From positions 35,602 to 99,601 of the forward strand of contig DF237285.1 of NCBI GenBank assembly GCA_000708835.1: a stretch of 64,000 nt of DNA. The letters run 5' to 3'. This DNA comes from Klebsormidium nitens (lineage: Eukaryota > Streptophyta > Klebsormidiophyceae > Klebsormidiales > Klebsormidiaceae). This document shows positions 12,641 through 24,936 of this stretch, piece by piece; position 1 is the stretch's first letter; each line of letters starts with the position of its first letter. The notes under the pieces were generated by a model that saw only the letters and a list, made by a program, of their open reading frames with translations, made no database searches and was not told where the DNA came from. Both the position numbers and the translations under genes were made by a program.

Positions 12641-14633
12641 ATGGAGCAACCGCACCAAGGCAGACCAAGTTTGGAGGATGATGATGAGTGCCACGAGACG
12701 AATTTCGGTTTCGCAATCAACAAGAAGGAGTTTAGCGACCGCTTGCTGGACCTCATTGCAACTTCAGGTGATTGATTTATCCTTAAGAAAACATTCCAGA
12801 AGGTCAACGAGAACTGCTCGAATGCATGAGATTATACTGAAGGCAGATTGAAACAATGCTCTCTCTTCTAGATTCGGGAGGCGCAATTGCTGTGCTTGTT
12901 CTATTGCATCATTGAAATTGATCATAATACATCTAAAATATTCAAACGTGAATATTTGTTCGATCAGACGCACCTCACAGCAACTTCCTTTGTCAAGTTG
13001 TCTGTCCGACAGCAAGGATCAGCCAAAAGATGCTCTGCTGCCATCATACTTACTTTCTCGCTGTTTTCATTGGTCAGCGAACGGTGATGAAGAGCATCTG
13101 AAGCTTCACGTGAACAGCGCCATCCTATCTGCCAAGAGCTCCTACTTCAGAGCTTTATTTGCGAGCACAACATCCGTCAACGTGGAAATTCGGGTTTCTC
13201 AAGAAGGTCGGTCATAGTCCCTTCTTTTGGATATGCGAGCATTAGCAGTAAGCAAATCCAAGGCCAAATATGTGTGGTGCTCTCTTCAATGCCGACCAGT
13301 GTGGGGTTCAATGTTGCTAAACCCTCAAAAGAAAGATAGAAGTTGCCTCTCTGCTTGGGGTCACCAGTATTTGCGGGTTTACAAGAGAGGTAGCTTTGAA
13401 GCAAGAGATGTGGCTTTGACGTCAAAAGTCCGTGTCAAGCATAGTTGCAGGCTAACTACTGGTCACTACGCATATATATGCCCGAGATTTTCGGCTTCTG
13501 AATCCCCTCTTGTCATTTCTGCAGACGAGGAGGCAGTAAGAGAGATGCTCTGGTTCTGCTACGATGAGAAACTTTGCCAGTGCATCATCAAAGGTCCCAA
13601 GGGTGTGGACTTTCTTCTCAAGGTGCTTCGAATTGGTCATCAGTTTCAGTGCAAGCAGGTGATGAGAAAAGGCCTTTCCGAGCTGCGAGGACTTCCGAAA
13701 ACCTGCACCCTTGCTGACACAGTCTTGGCAAGTCTTAAGGAGACTCCGAACAAAAATCTTCTTGAGTTTAAAGAAGTTCAAGAGCTCTTGAGGTACGTCC
13801 TTGACATCCTCTACTGGGAGTATGGAGACGCTTCGTCCTGGGGTTTGCCAGAGTTCAAGTCCCTCAGGCTCAGTTCTGTGAAAGCTCTTCTCGAGTCTGA
13901 ACACTTACTAGCGAGTTCAGAAGAAGAGATCCTCGACGGGGTTCTAGCTTGGGTCAGGTCAGCTTACCGCACCGTGACTGACCGTAGGATTGCCATGCTC
14001 CAAGTAGCTGAGCACGTGCGCTTTGCAGTCATGAGTGGGGAATATCTTCAGACAATCCTGTCAGTGTCGGAGATGAAGCTGTGCCAGAAGGCCATCATGT
14101 CAGCAGTCTGGTACAGAGCCTTTTCAGAAACGAGGCGACTGGAAATGCAGAAAAAACCAGCTTCTGACCTGCAATACGGTGAAAGAAGCGGCGTTCTTCG
14201 AGGGCCCCGACATATTTTGCGGTCTTTTCAAAAGGAAGCAATGAAGGATCTTGTCCCTTTCGCTCGGCCTCTCATGACCGAGTGCGTCCAGATCAAGGAA
14301 CACATCTTCATGATGTGCCCGCAAAGGTGCACAACAGAGGCAAATCCGGACGGGTGTGCCGCAATACTGGTCAACTACTCTCGAATCTCTGAGGACGCGC
14401 CTCAACTGGAGATGCTGCTCATCACGCTTTATGCGAAAGCCTGGCCGGAGGGCGAGTGGCAAAAGCTTGGCACGTTGTCTCACGACGTCAAGGACCCGTC
14501 GGCAAGGAGAGTCTGCGTAGGCCGCTGCGACGTAAGCAAAGAAGCATGGAGCACCTTCATCAAATCGACCAAGTGGTTCGACAAAGACGGACAGCTTCAT
14601 GTGCGTATCAGAATTCTGCCTTTCTTTAAGTAG
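12641..14633 (+). CDS. BTB-BACK domain protein, POB1-like Cullin-3 adaptor
   Basis: Three exons (12641-12767, 13078-13206, 13525-14633) join in phase to 454 residues. The start MEQPHQGRPSL is followed by an acidic patch and FGFAINKKEFSDRLLDLI, the opening of a POB1-type BTB domain (about residues 14-130, with LKLHVNSAILSAKSSYFRAL). A BACK-type helical region follows (around 210-260, LLASSEEEILDGVLAWVRSA). The C-terminal third resembles the beta-rich tail of plant POB1-like proteins (WPEGEWQKLG, WSTFIKSTKWF). The family bridges Cullin-3 ubiquitin ligases to substrates. The donor of exon 2 is GTCGGT, weaker than usual. Reading through intron 2 would give a longer frame, but the spliced form restores the conserved BTB core. 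The gene is convergent with the next gene. Confidence 0.88.
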
Positions 14634-15401
14634 CCTTCCTGTTGTTCGTGAACCTCTCCTCTAAGTCGATCAGGCATGATCAGACAGCCTGAACTTCGTG
14701 CCTGGACGAAGTTAAGAACCTTCAAGAAACTCGGCAACTATAGCTCTTTGGAAAAGCTAGACCAACTTAGAAAAAGAGAACTGATCTGCAGATTTTGATT
14801 AAGGAATTTGGGAGAGTAGTCGAGAACGAAGACATTACTAGTCGCAGGCAAAACTAGCGGCTTGGTCTGACATGCTCTTCACGCAGCAGGAGGTCCGCGT
14901 ATATATTCACCAATGTCGATCCATTCTCCTACAGACCACATGCCAGCAGGCTTGCATTTTTCACCGAATTGCAGCACAGCGCTCGATCCTGATGGTCCTG
15001 ATTCCTATATGCAATGCAGACTCTGCAATCAACGTCCGTTCGATTTTACTGGTACTCTCTTATATATAGCTTTAAGAACTTACCCCGCTAAGCATGAAAG
15101 GCATGACCATGTTTCTGTCTCTACAGAGCTCAAGTTGTGAGAGGAGTCTATTTATAGGGGCATGTGCATTCCAGGTGCACTGAGCTCAAACTCACCAAGG
15201 CACGTGCACGAAAGCAGACCAGGCATGCATAAAGTACAGAGGGGCTCTCAAGTTTCTACCCTCATGCTGGATGTGAGAAAGTCTTCGCAAGAAAGGGGCT
15301 TGGACCAAGTTCGCGACAAGGTTCAGCTGATCAGTGCTGTTCATGTACTGCAAAAAAGTGTCCATAATGTATCGAAGGCTCCATCTATCTACAAGGAAAC
15401 A
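14634..15401. other. Convergent intergenic spacer
   Basis: Holds the 3' ends of the BTB gene (plus) and the coiled-coil gene (minus). I see no additional gene, RNA or repeat. Confidence 0.5.
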
Positions 15402-18400
15402 TCAGGCCTCAATTCCCGACCCGGCCGCTGCCCGTTGGGCATGTTTCATAGCCAGCGCAAGCTGCAGCCTCGACCGCTCCCGGTGCAACTCCGAGACCCT
15501 CAGACCGAGCATCCCGTCATCGCCGTTCCGCACCGGCTCCATTTTGATTAGTTCTGTTTTGGGCTTGCCTGCCGCCGATACCGGAACCTCGCCACTGTCC
15601 ACTCCCGGGTACCCTTCTCGCAAAAGCAGCCCGTCTTCTTGCAATCGCGGCCCCGCCCCGAAAGAACGTGCCGGCCTCAGCACGTTCCGTTCCCCAAATG
15701 GGCTCATACTTCTCGAGGCTCTCATCACCTTTCTCGACCGAACTTCCTTCCCCGGGGTGCTCGCCCCAACCACCCCGTCCTCGTGCCGCTTAGTGCCAAC
15801 TTTGCCCGGCCCACCGCTTTCCGGATCCGTTCCGTTGGCCGCCCGGAGCTCCCGGAGCGCCTCCCGCTCCCGCTTCTCGCGCTTCCGGACGCGCCTGAGA
15901 ACCGCGTTCGCGTCGTAACCGACTGGCCTGCGCTTGAGTACTGCCAGCGGGGCGTCAGCGACATTTTCGTTGCCGCTTATTGGTCGGTCCGGTTCCCGCT
16001 CCGCTCTGTTAGCGGAACCAGTCTGAACGGCCTCACCCCGTTTAGAATCTACAACAAGCCTCGCTTGACCAACCCCCTCCCGACCAATCCCTGCCGCATC
16101 CCCGTTATCAACTCGCTGGAAAAGTCTCGTAACGCGGTTCTCCGTGCGCCACACGTCGTTCCCTGCTTTCCCAGAGTTGACCTTCTGGCCCATCGGTTCC
16201 GGTCTTCCGCTCCCGTGTACTTCCACAGTGAGTTTTCCGTTTTCCGGTTCCGTTCCTCGCCGGCCTTCCTTCTGCACCATCCGTGACGGACCCCTTGCTC
16301 TTGGCCGCGGTCCCGCATCGCCGCCGGGCGGCCAACCAGCCTCTGCCACGTGGCGGAGGGACGGCTCATCGCCCAGGATGGCAATGACCTCAGCGATGCT
16401 GTCCCCTGCGGTTGCGCCGCTCGCCGGGCTTCCGGCATCCGCTCCGTTCCGATCCCGTTCCCTTCTGCCGAGCTCCGTCGTTGATCCTGGCGGACTCGCC
16501 ACTTCCTTTAACACGTCCAAACCGCGCCGAGTATTGCGTCCGGCATCGCTATCAGGCCCCCCAGTACCGACCGTCGTCAGAGATAGTTGTTCGGATGGGA
16601 AGCTATCTGGCGGCAAGTCCGCAGACTGGGCTTCCGTCTTCACAGCCAATAGGCGGTTGGCTGCCGCCGCTTTACTAGCAACAAACGAAGGGTGCCGACC
16701 AGCAAGGCTTGGTTCTGGAGAAGAAGACTTGTCCACTACTGTAAGATAGTGGGGCGAACATTGCATTGAGCGACTTTCGCTCGGTTGCGCGTCAGGGACT
16801 CCGGCCACAGCTCGCTGCGCAACGCGTCCTTCTTCAACAGGGACTCTTTCCTTCCGGATCTCATCCTCTGGCCTTCCGACCGATTGCACCTCATCCCAAC
16901 TCGCCTTCCCAGACGGACTCTCTCCTTCCTTGTCTCGGGTCGGTTCAACGAAGGACGCGCTAACCGTGTCCTCTGGGTTCTCAATGGTCTCCCACAGAGT
17001 CCCCTCTTCCTTCTCCAATTTCTCTGACTTCCCCGCTTCGAACGACCCAAGTGGGACCGTTTCTCGAGGGGCTGACGTGGCACCCACGTGGCCCTGCACC
17101 GAATGAACCGACTCCGCTACGCTCTCCAAGGGGCCGCCACTCACACTCTCAACCTGGAGCCCGTTCACACCTCCCGACAGCCCACTCGTACTCTCCTCCC
17201 CGACCCAGTGGACAGCCTCTTCTCGGTGCCCATCCGCACTCATACCCGACAGCCCGTTCACACTTTCGTCACCGGACGCATTCTCACACTCGTCTTTTTG
17301 CCCCTGTGCCTGCTCTATGCTCCTCAGCAGCAATTCAGACTCCCGCTCAATTGCGTCCCAGTCAGAGCGCTCCCCGGCCTTGTCTATCGCAGGCGATGAC
17401 GTCATTCCTCCCGCAACTGTGTTCCCTTCGATTTGAGGTTCTCGCCCTGCCTCCGCGTTCGAACCCGTCACTTCCGCCGTTTCTTCCGCCGCCCTCTCTG
17501 GCAGCCCCTTCAGCTCTGGCTCCGTTTCCATTTGCGTCAGTAACGTTGTGATACTGACGTCCCCTCTCCCGTTTCTGACGTCATCCTTCCGGTCAGTGGA
17601 CGTCTCCTCATCCCGCCCAGAGAGCGCTTCGTCTGAGGCCCCGTCAGCGTCGCCCCTTCGCGACGACCGCCCCCCTCTGTTAACCGCCTCAACGTCCTCT
17701 CTTATAACCTGCCCCCGAAACGACCGCTTCTCAGCTTCCAAGTCTACCCCCTCGTTCTTGCGCCCCCCCGCTGCAACCCAGCTTCTTTCATCCCCCCCTT
17801 TAGGGGCCGTTTGCCTGAGCAGCCGCCTGCTGACGTCAAGCTCCTCCCGGGCCGTCAGCAACTCCTCCCGCAATTCCCGGAAGGCTTCCGCCTGCGTCGC
17901 CAGGCGGGTCTTCCCATCCTCGATCTCCGCCCGCAGATCCCGGAAGAGGTCCTCCTGCCTGGCGAACAGACTCCGCCCCGCCAAGAGCTTCTCTTCGAGC
18001 TGCGCCAGACGCTGCCGGCTGGCCTCGACTTCGGTCCACGCTTTCTGGGCGTCCAATTGTGCAGCGGACAGCTGTTCGCGAAGGGGATCGTTGGAGGGCT
18101 CTGTCTGATTGGCGGCTGTGTCGTGTGCCGAGGGCTCAACGGAGATGGAGAAGTGACCTGCACGAGCAATCAAGATAAGCAGATGTTTGTGCACGGACAT
18201 ATCTAGGCGTAGACACAACCGGGTGTACACAAGCTTTTAAAAGAGCTCTGCTTTTCAAAAGCAAATCTCCATACGTTGTTCGTTTACGACCAGCGTGAAC
18301 TGCTTGTTAGGCACACGATGTGGAAAAGAGTAGATTGCGAATCCTGTCGTTGTCACGCTACTCTTTGCCTGGAAGATCGGGAGCCATTTGTGCGGAAGAA

Positions 18401-21400
18401 GATTTGGCATCGCAGTCCGGCTTGCTCGACTTTGGAGAAGGACAGAGTTGCCACGTCACAATATCATGGCCGTCCAAACGTCGAAGCAAAATGTGAGCGA
18501 AATCCCCGGCAGCATTATCAGAGCCATTCTGTTGAAGTCAGCGTGTCTTGCAGATTATCCGGCATACCATCCGACACTCAGGCTGTCGAAGACCCAGCAT
18601 GCTCGATGCTCGGTACGACCGCACCTCGCGTCGCCACCACAAAGCTGCGACGTCCACGTTCGCACTCTGACAACGATCCAAACAAAGAAAAATATCGGCT
18701 TGGGGAGAGCCCGCGTTGTAGGGCCCATTCTTATTTGAACGCTCACCTTTGCTAGTTTTTGAGTCAGAAGCAATGCCCGGCTGACTCGCCGACCGCGCCT
18801 GCTCGTCCTGTTCCCTCTTCGCCGCTCGCAGCGCCTCCATCAGTCGCCCGTTCACCTGCAATCAAGCAGACCTTGACTCTAAGAGTTGCGTTCTCCGATT
18901 AAGGAAGCAAACACTTCCGCGGCTGATGATCTTAACTTTGTGCTCTGACATTCAGTTATCCTAGTCGATGCGAGTCTGCATGCGGTCGAAAACTCTCAAG
19001 CAGCTCAAAGGACGTGCAATATCACTGAAGTGCCTCGTAACGAGAAACATCAGCGTCAAGAGGACGCCACAACAAAGCTTCCTTCTTTATCGACATATCC
19101 ATGCCAGATATGAAGAAAACGGAGTCAGCTCCGTCAAATCCCAAAGCGATCATGATCATCACCAAGCCACAATCTCTTTATTGGGGCCACTAGCGTGTGT
19201 CAGGCCTAACGTTCGATTGACTACCGTGGTCTCCGATCGGAGCACGAACAATAACCAAGAGAAAAGACAGAAAAACCAAACAATCAGGATTGGAGGAAGA
19301 AATCCAGACACGAAACACGACGTTGAGGAGACTGGTTACCTCTTGCAGCTTCTCAATCTCCTCTTGCGCCGCGCCCAGCAGCATCGACCGCTCGCTCTCC
19401 GCCTCCCCAAACCACATTCCTCTTCCGTTCTCCCCAGATCTTAAACCGCCGCCCGATTGATACGCCGCTCCATCCGACAAAACCCGTTGCCCTGGTGGTG
19501 ACAAGTTCTCTTTCCCGATTTGTTGAAGGTTTCCGCCACATTCCGCCATTTCCGGCTCCATGACCGGTCCGGGGGCCTCCAATTTCAGTGTTTCTTTGCC
19601 CCCCGGCAGGACCTGAGCGCGCGTAGATCCAACCCCCTCCCCAATCTCCCGGCCCTCTCTTTCCTGAGCGGCTTCACTCTTTCCGGCGTCTTCACTTTGC
19701 TGGGCGTTCAGATTCTGATTTTCCTCACTTGCTTTGGCTTTCGATTCCACCGCATCCAGCTGTTCCCGCAGCACCAACACCTGGTGTCTCAGCCGCTCGA
19801 CCTGGTGTGAATGCGCGCTCCGCTCCTCTTCCAGCTGCTCGACTTGGTGTGAATGCGCTTTCTGCTCCTCTTCTAGCCGCTCGACCTTGTGTAAATACCC
19901 CCTCCGCTCCTCTTCCATTCCGCGCTCCAGATTAGCACACCGCTCCCTTAATCGCTCCGCTTCTTCCTCGAGTCCCCCTCTCCGAAGCTCCGCCTTTTCC
20001 GCCTCGTCCAACCGTTCGCGTAACTCCGCCGTCTCTGTTTGCAGCTTCTCGAGCCGCTTCTCTATTTCCTGAACTCTCTCTTTGGCTTCCGCTGCCTCCC
20101 GTTCCGCGTCTTGCCTCACAGATTCCGGCGTTCCGCCGCTTCCCATTCCGCCCCCAGCCAACGTTCCAATGTCTGCCTTGACCCCGTTCCCCTCAAACCC
20201 AGCCTCACTGAGCCTGTTCTCATCAGTCCCCTTCCCACTGCCCCCGTTCACACCACTCTCTTCCCATGCTCTCACCCGCTCATCGTCTTTTTCTGCAGCC
20301 TTCTCCCAAGCCTCAGCCAGCTCTCTCTGCAGGTCTCTGATCGTTTCTTGCAGCCGCGTCCGCTCGGTGTGAAAACCCGCGCGCGTTTGCTGCAGCTGCT
20401 GGTCGTACCGGCGGAGCAGCGCGCCCGTGTCGTGGCTCTCGAGCTGCCGGATGCGCTCTTCAAGGCACTCCACCTGAGAAGATTATTACGAGCTAGGGAT
20501 CTATGAAGAGAGTAGATTGAACGTTTTTCTTCGCCTTTGCTGAAACAAGACAAGAACGGAGTCTGGTGAAGGCAGGGCTGATAAAGAAATTACCCCAAAA
20601 TGCAAATATTTAACGCGGTGACATGTTAAGAGTGGGAAGAGGCCCTGAGGAGTCGATTCTCATTATATGAAACCTCGAGAAACGTCTTGAACAGGGTCTG
20701 TTCTTGGACCCAACATGCAGACGCAGACCCGGCGGTTTGCCACTCTCCCACACGTCGGGCATACACAGACAAAGCCTGGTCAGCCTTTAAGGTCCCCCGT
20801 TTTCATTCGCTAGCTACCGTAATTACACGTTAAGCGCCGCCAGTAAGAGACGGAAACTAAAGAATGTTCAGGATGGTCGGGATAATTGACCTAGGCAGAA
20901 GACAATCGTCTCACAAAAGCCCGTCTTTCGTCAGACAGAACCAGGATCACTAAACAGAAGGGTGCAGTGCACCCCAAACCCCGCCAGCTCACCTCCAACT
21001 CCGCTTCTTTCCTGCGCGCCTCCTCCCCCTGCCACCGTTCCTCTGCCGCGCCCCCCGCCGCGCGCGCATTCTCCACTTCCTCTCGATACTCCCTCAACTC
21101 CTCCCCACACTTCCTCACTTCCGCTTCCAACGCTTCCACTTTCCTCTGCCACCCTTCGACCTCGCTTCTCAGCTCCAGTATGCCCCGCTCTAGTTCCTCG
21201 CCCCTCCTCTCGGACGCCGCAAGGTCTTCGCGCACCATCCGAAACTGGCGCCCCTTCGCTCTGTACAGCAACCGACTCTGCGCAGCCTCCATGACCAGCC
21301 GCTCTCGCTCGCCTCGTTCGGCTTCCAAACCCTCCGCTAACCGCGCCTCGGTTAGTCTGACCTCGGACTGGTTTTCAGCGCGGGCCGACTCAAAGGCGCG

Positions 21401-23899
21401 CTGCCACACCTCCTGCGCCGCAGCCAGGGCCGCCTCGCCGCTGAAGTCACCTGCTAGGATCAACAGATATGCCGACGTCAACGGATGGGCGGAGTGCTTC
21501 TGTGCTCACGCCACGAAACGCGTCGGCTTGTTGAATTAAAGACCTGCTCTGCAGATTTTCACAAGCTTGGACGAGGAAATGATGGGAAAGAGCATGTTCG
21601 CAAACATCACCTGCTGCCGTAATCAGCGCATGGAGCTGCGTGTCGAGGGCCGCGTTGCGCGCCTCAAGGTCGTAAATGCGCAGGCGGAGGGACTCGGCGT
21701 CGCGGCAGGCGAGGGCCTTCATGCGAGACTCCTCGTCCAGGGCAGTGCGAAGATGCTGTAAAATTGGGAGTAAGGGGACAATCAATTTCTTTGGATTTGA
21801 TTCGTTCAGGCCTTGCTCAAGGAAGGGTCCGGCCATGTGAATCAGACGGTTAGGGGTTTGAGCGATGTGGCTTTTGGCTTGAGATATACGAGAAGGAGGA
21901 AGGCATTCTGTATCAAACTATCGACAGATTGCAACGCAGCTTATGCGAGAAATAGGCAACGGGCGACCCCTTTTGCAAATATCAGAGTATGGCTTTACGA
22001 GTGGGCAGAGATAGCTTCGGCTGAAGTCAAGAAGGGCCAAGACGAGGTTCGGTATCCTGAATAGTGCAGCCCGCTTGTGAAGTCGATCCAACGCCCAACA
22101 CTTTTCATCTCAGCTTCCGATTTGACGAACCCCTGGGGCCCGTATAGACCGGGTGTTCAGTATGGCAACAGGCACAACTCATCCGCTTCCCTGCTGTCTG
22201 CTGGGACTTCGTCTATGAGCCCTCCAAAAGGTCTGATGATTGGACAAATGAGCAGAGCTTCTCTTTGCACAAAAGAAACATAAAAACAGAGCAGTTGCAA
22301 GAAGACTGGTCGATATAAAGGCCAATGTATTGCCACAGACAGAGCAAAAGACTCACCGACAATTTTCTCAACAGCGCTGCATCATCCGCGCTTGGCAGCA
22401 TGCACCCCAGCAGTTCTTGCATCTCTCGTCGCTCATCGTTAGTCCAGCCTTGGCTTGATGCCCCCACATCCTGCCTGGATAAAAGCGCCCCCCCCAACGT
22501 TTCCGCTCTGCCCAGGGCCAGTTGGAAGTTCTCGCTTTCAGGGGGGTGAAACTCCCCCTGCTGAGACTGCCAGACTTGACGGGGTACAGGGAATGGAAGT
22601 TGCGATTTTGAGAGGATTTTGCTGACTAGGGGATCACTCTCTGGCTGCCAATGCTGCGCGGGGAAGGGCTCCTGAGATCGTTGTGCCTGTTCTTGGGATA
22701 AAGCCTCGCCGTGAGGCCCATCTCTCATCCCCCATGGTTCTCCTTGACCATGGCCCCCAAGGCCTTGTGAATGGCTTGGCGGCTTCACTTCCCACTGCAG
22801 CTGCCCAGGGGGCTCCGGACGCTCCTCCTGAAACGGGGCCTCGACATAAGGGCCAAACTGGTTCCATCGGCGCATGTCCTGGCAGTGCGGAACTATCCCT
22901 CCTGAGGGAGGAGTCATGGCTAGGGAGTAGGTTGGCTGTTGGGACTGTGATTCAAATGCTGGCGCATGCACCCCTTGCAAAGGGTGCGCCCTTTCCCCCA
23001 GCTCCTGCTCGCGTCGTTGACCAGAAGGACCCGCCGCATATGGTCCATCAGTGGACGTCTCAGCCACTTGAGGGGTGGGTCTACCATGAAGTCCTTGACC
23101 CAATCGAAAGCGTTCTGGGCTGTCGCCAGTTGGCGCTGAGGCGCTGACAGGTGTCGCATCAACGTGCTGTTTCTGATCACCATGGTTGGCCCCCGCTGAG
23201 GCTTGGAAGCGCCGCCGGACCTACAAGATTGGAGCGCTTAGCAATCCTCCTTTGATTTGTTGATGTGGGGTGTACTCCTGCCGTTGCTAGAACTTAGATA
23301 GATAGCAGGTGATGACTGCCAGGAAAAAAAAGTGACTACCTTTTGCACCTCTTAATCTGAAACAAGCCTTTTGCGGTCTACATACAATGGTACAAACTGC
23401 TTCTGTGGAGAAGGAATTGGATCATTAACCACCCCTTATGCCCAAAAGCTTCCAGCCCCACTACCCTTTCTTTCTCACTGTGAAGCAGTACAGCATTGCC
23501 AAATCCAGGCCCATGCAAGCCACACACGAGCTGTCAGAACAAGGCGACAGTGACTTACCGTTTTGAACACCTGGACAGATGGGCATGGGGGTGCCTGGTC
23601 CTCCATTGGATTTACCCACACTTCTGATGCTCCAAAACCTGCACAACACTCGAGATCGGATATCCTTCCCCAATCAATTAGGAACACATGTATTGTCAAC
23701 TGCTTGATTGACATGCAACCACAAGGTATATCAAATTGTCATTGCTGCCAGGTGTTTGCACTTGTACTAATGCAAAAGCTGCGGAGACATTCTGTGAGCT
23801 TGAGCTTATGACACCTGACGCAACCAACTGCGCTTCAGAAGCCTTCATCATTGGCACCACATTCTTTGGGGGCAAAGGAACGACGGCTTTGATATGCAT
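15402..23899 (-). CDS. Large coiled-coil protein (about 1,910 residues), family unknown
   Basis: Eight exons on the minus strand (23899-23713, 23638-23559, 23220-22357, 21755-21611, 21450-20993, 20473-19340, 18855-18747, 18157-15402) join in phase with a total of 5,733 nt, ending at 15402. Residues 1-90 look globular (NLIYLVVACFGASEVWVNP, then PSVQVFKTVRRRF). About 90-370 is rich in P, Q, G and S. About 377-960 is heptad-rich coiled coil, including three 17-residue repeats of the type HSHQVERLEEE near 19800-19950. The remaining 950 residues, mostly one 2.8-kb exon, are acidic and low in complexity until a basic stretch (RRVRKREKREREALRE) near the end. There is no motor or kinase motif. A structural or centrosome/cytoskeleton role is only a guess. 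The true start could lie upstream of 23899; this ATG is the first one compatible with the splicing. Confidence 0.78.
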
Positions 23900-24936
23900 T
23901 GACGGGTAATCTGCACGAGTTGCAGCTTTCTGATCATGTGGTATGACGTCCGGCCAGAAAGATAAGAGCGTATCTGTGAGGCATGCTGAACGAATCGCTC
24001 ACCTGTCATTTCAAGAGGCCGGGCCGAATATCGAGTCTCCGTATGCTGAGCTGCACGACTGTGAAGATCAAGGTGCAATGAAACTTCCCAAGAAGCGCAA
24101 AGCGCGGCGTAGGAAAGTCCAAGTCTGTCCGTGCAGGCCGGTGTCAAGTTTCCTGAGTAGGCAGCCCATCCCTTGCGTCCGCCTTTCAGATATTTAGGCG
24201 GGCTAAGGGCTTAACACCCGTGATTATCAACACAAGCTCAGTCCGCCGACTTTCTGTTGAACAATCAGCAATGAGCCATGGCCGCTGCCAGTGGCACCGC
24301 AACGTCTTGACTCGGAGATACATTGACTAGTGCTTGGGCCTCAAGGTACCTGCAGGAGCTCCTGCTGGTATTAGTAAGTATAAAAGGTGCGCAGGGCATC
24401 ATGGTCCATGGAGACTACGTACTCAAATACAGGTAGCATCATGGAGACTAGCATCATGAGACGCGCGGCCGCCACCAAATATGGCGCGAAACTTGAAGCA
24501 ATCGGGTTTGGAGGGTTTAAACCTTGTGCACGTCGATGCACTGCGGGCGGCACGAGCTCTTGCTCTGCGCTGAGGCGGCCGCGCACAACGCACGCGCGGC
24601 CGCCTCAGCGCTACATCATGGCATGCACACTGAGAGCTAGCGCCCTAATAGCCTATAATATTAAGACTTTAAGCTAGCTAGCTGCGCTGTCAGTGTTGAA
24701 ACAAATCGAAACAGAGACCATGCAAGTAATTGAGGGAGTTTTCAGCAGATCAACCACGCGCCTTCTGAATACCGTACTCTTGGTGCTGTGAGGCGGTTAG
24801 TTTTCAACTTTCCTGCAACTCCTTAGTCCTTCTTAATCTATTTGTCATATCAGATTGGGCAGACAAATCAGCTTCGAACACCAAGTACCGTTCCGCTGGC
24901 GGGATTTACTTCTTCCAAACTTGCAAACAGGATACG
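23900..24936. promoter_or_regulatory. Divergent intergenic region (coiled-coil gene / CLC-d)
   Basis: About 1 kb separates two genes transcribed away from each other, so it should hold both promoters. A clean acceptor near 24854 and open sequence from there to the CLC ATG suggest a spliced 5' leader for CLC-d. It also contains the GC-rich palindrome at 24567-24611. No TATA box could be assigned with confidence. Confidence 0.4.
24567..24611. repeat. Perfect 18-bp GC-rich palindrome
   Basis: GCGCTGAGGCGGCCGCGC at 24567-24584 and its exact reverse complement at 24594-24611 flank a 9-base loop (ACAACGCAC). It lies in the divergent intergenic region. The stem would be very stable in RNA or single-stranded DNA. 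The function is unknown. Confidence 0.8.

Noticed and set aside
13227-14633. A single 468-codon frame for the BTB gene
   Set aside because: It reads through an intron. Splicing 13206 to 13525 restores the BTB core and keeps phase.
15334-18206. Several long plus-strand frames (100-200 codons) at 15334-15918, 15639-16286, 16144-16749 and 17548-18108
   Set aside because: They are antisense to the long minus-strand coding exon, low in complexity (S/P/R-rich), and arise from its codon bias.
19520-21539. Plus-strand frames opposite the coiled-coil exons
   Set aside because: Same reason: shadow frames of a heptad-rich minus-strand gene.
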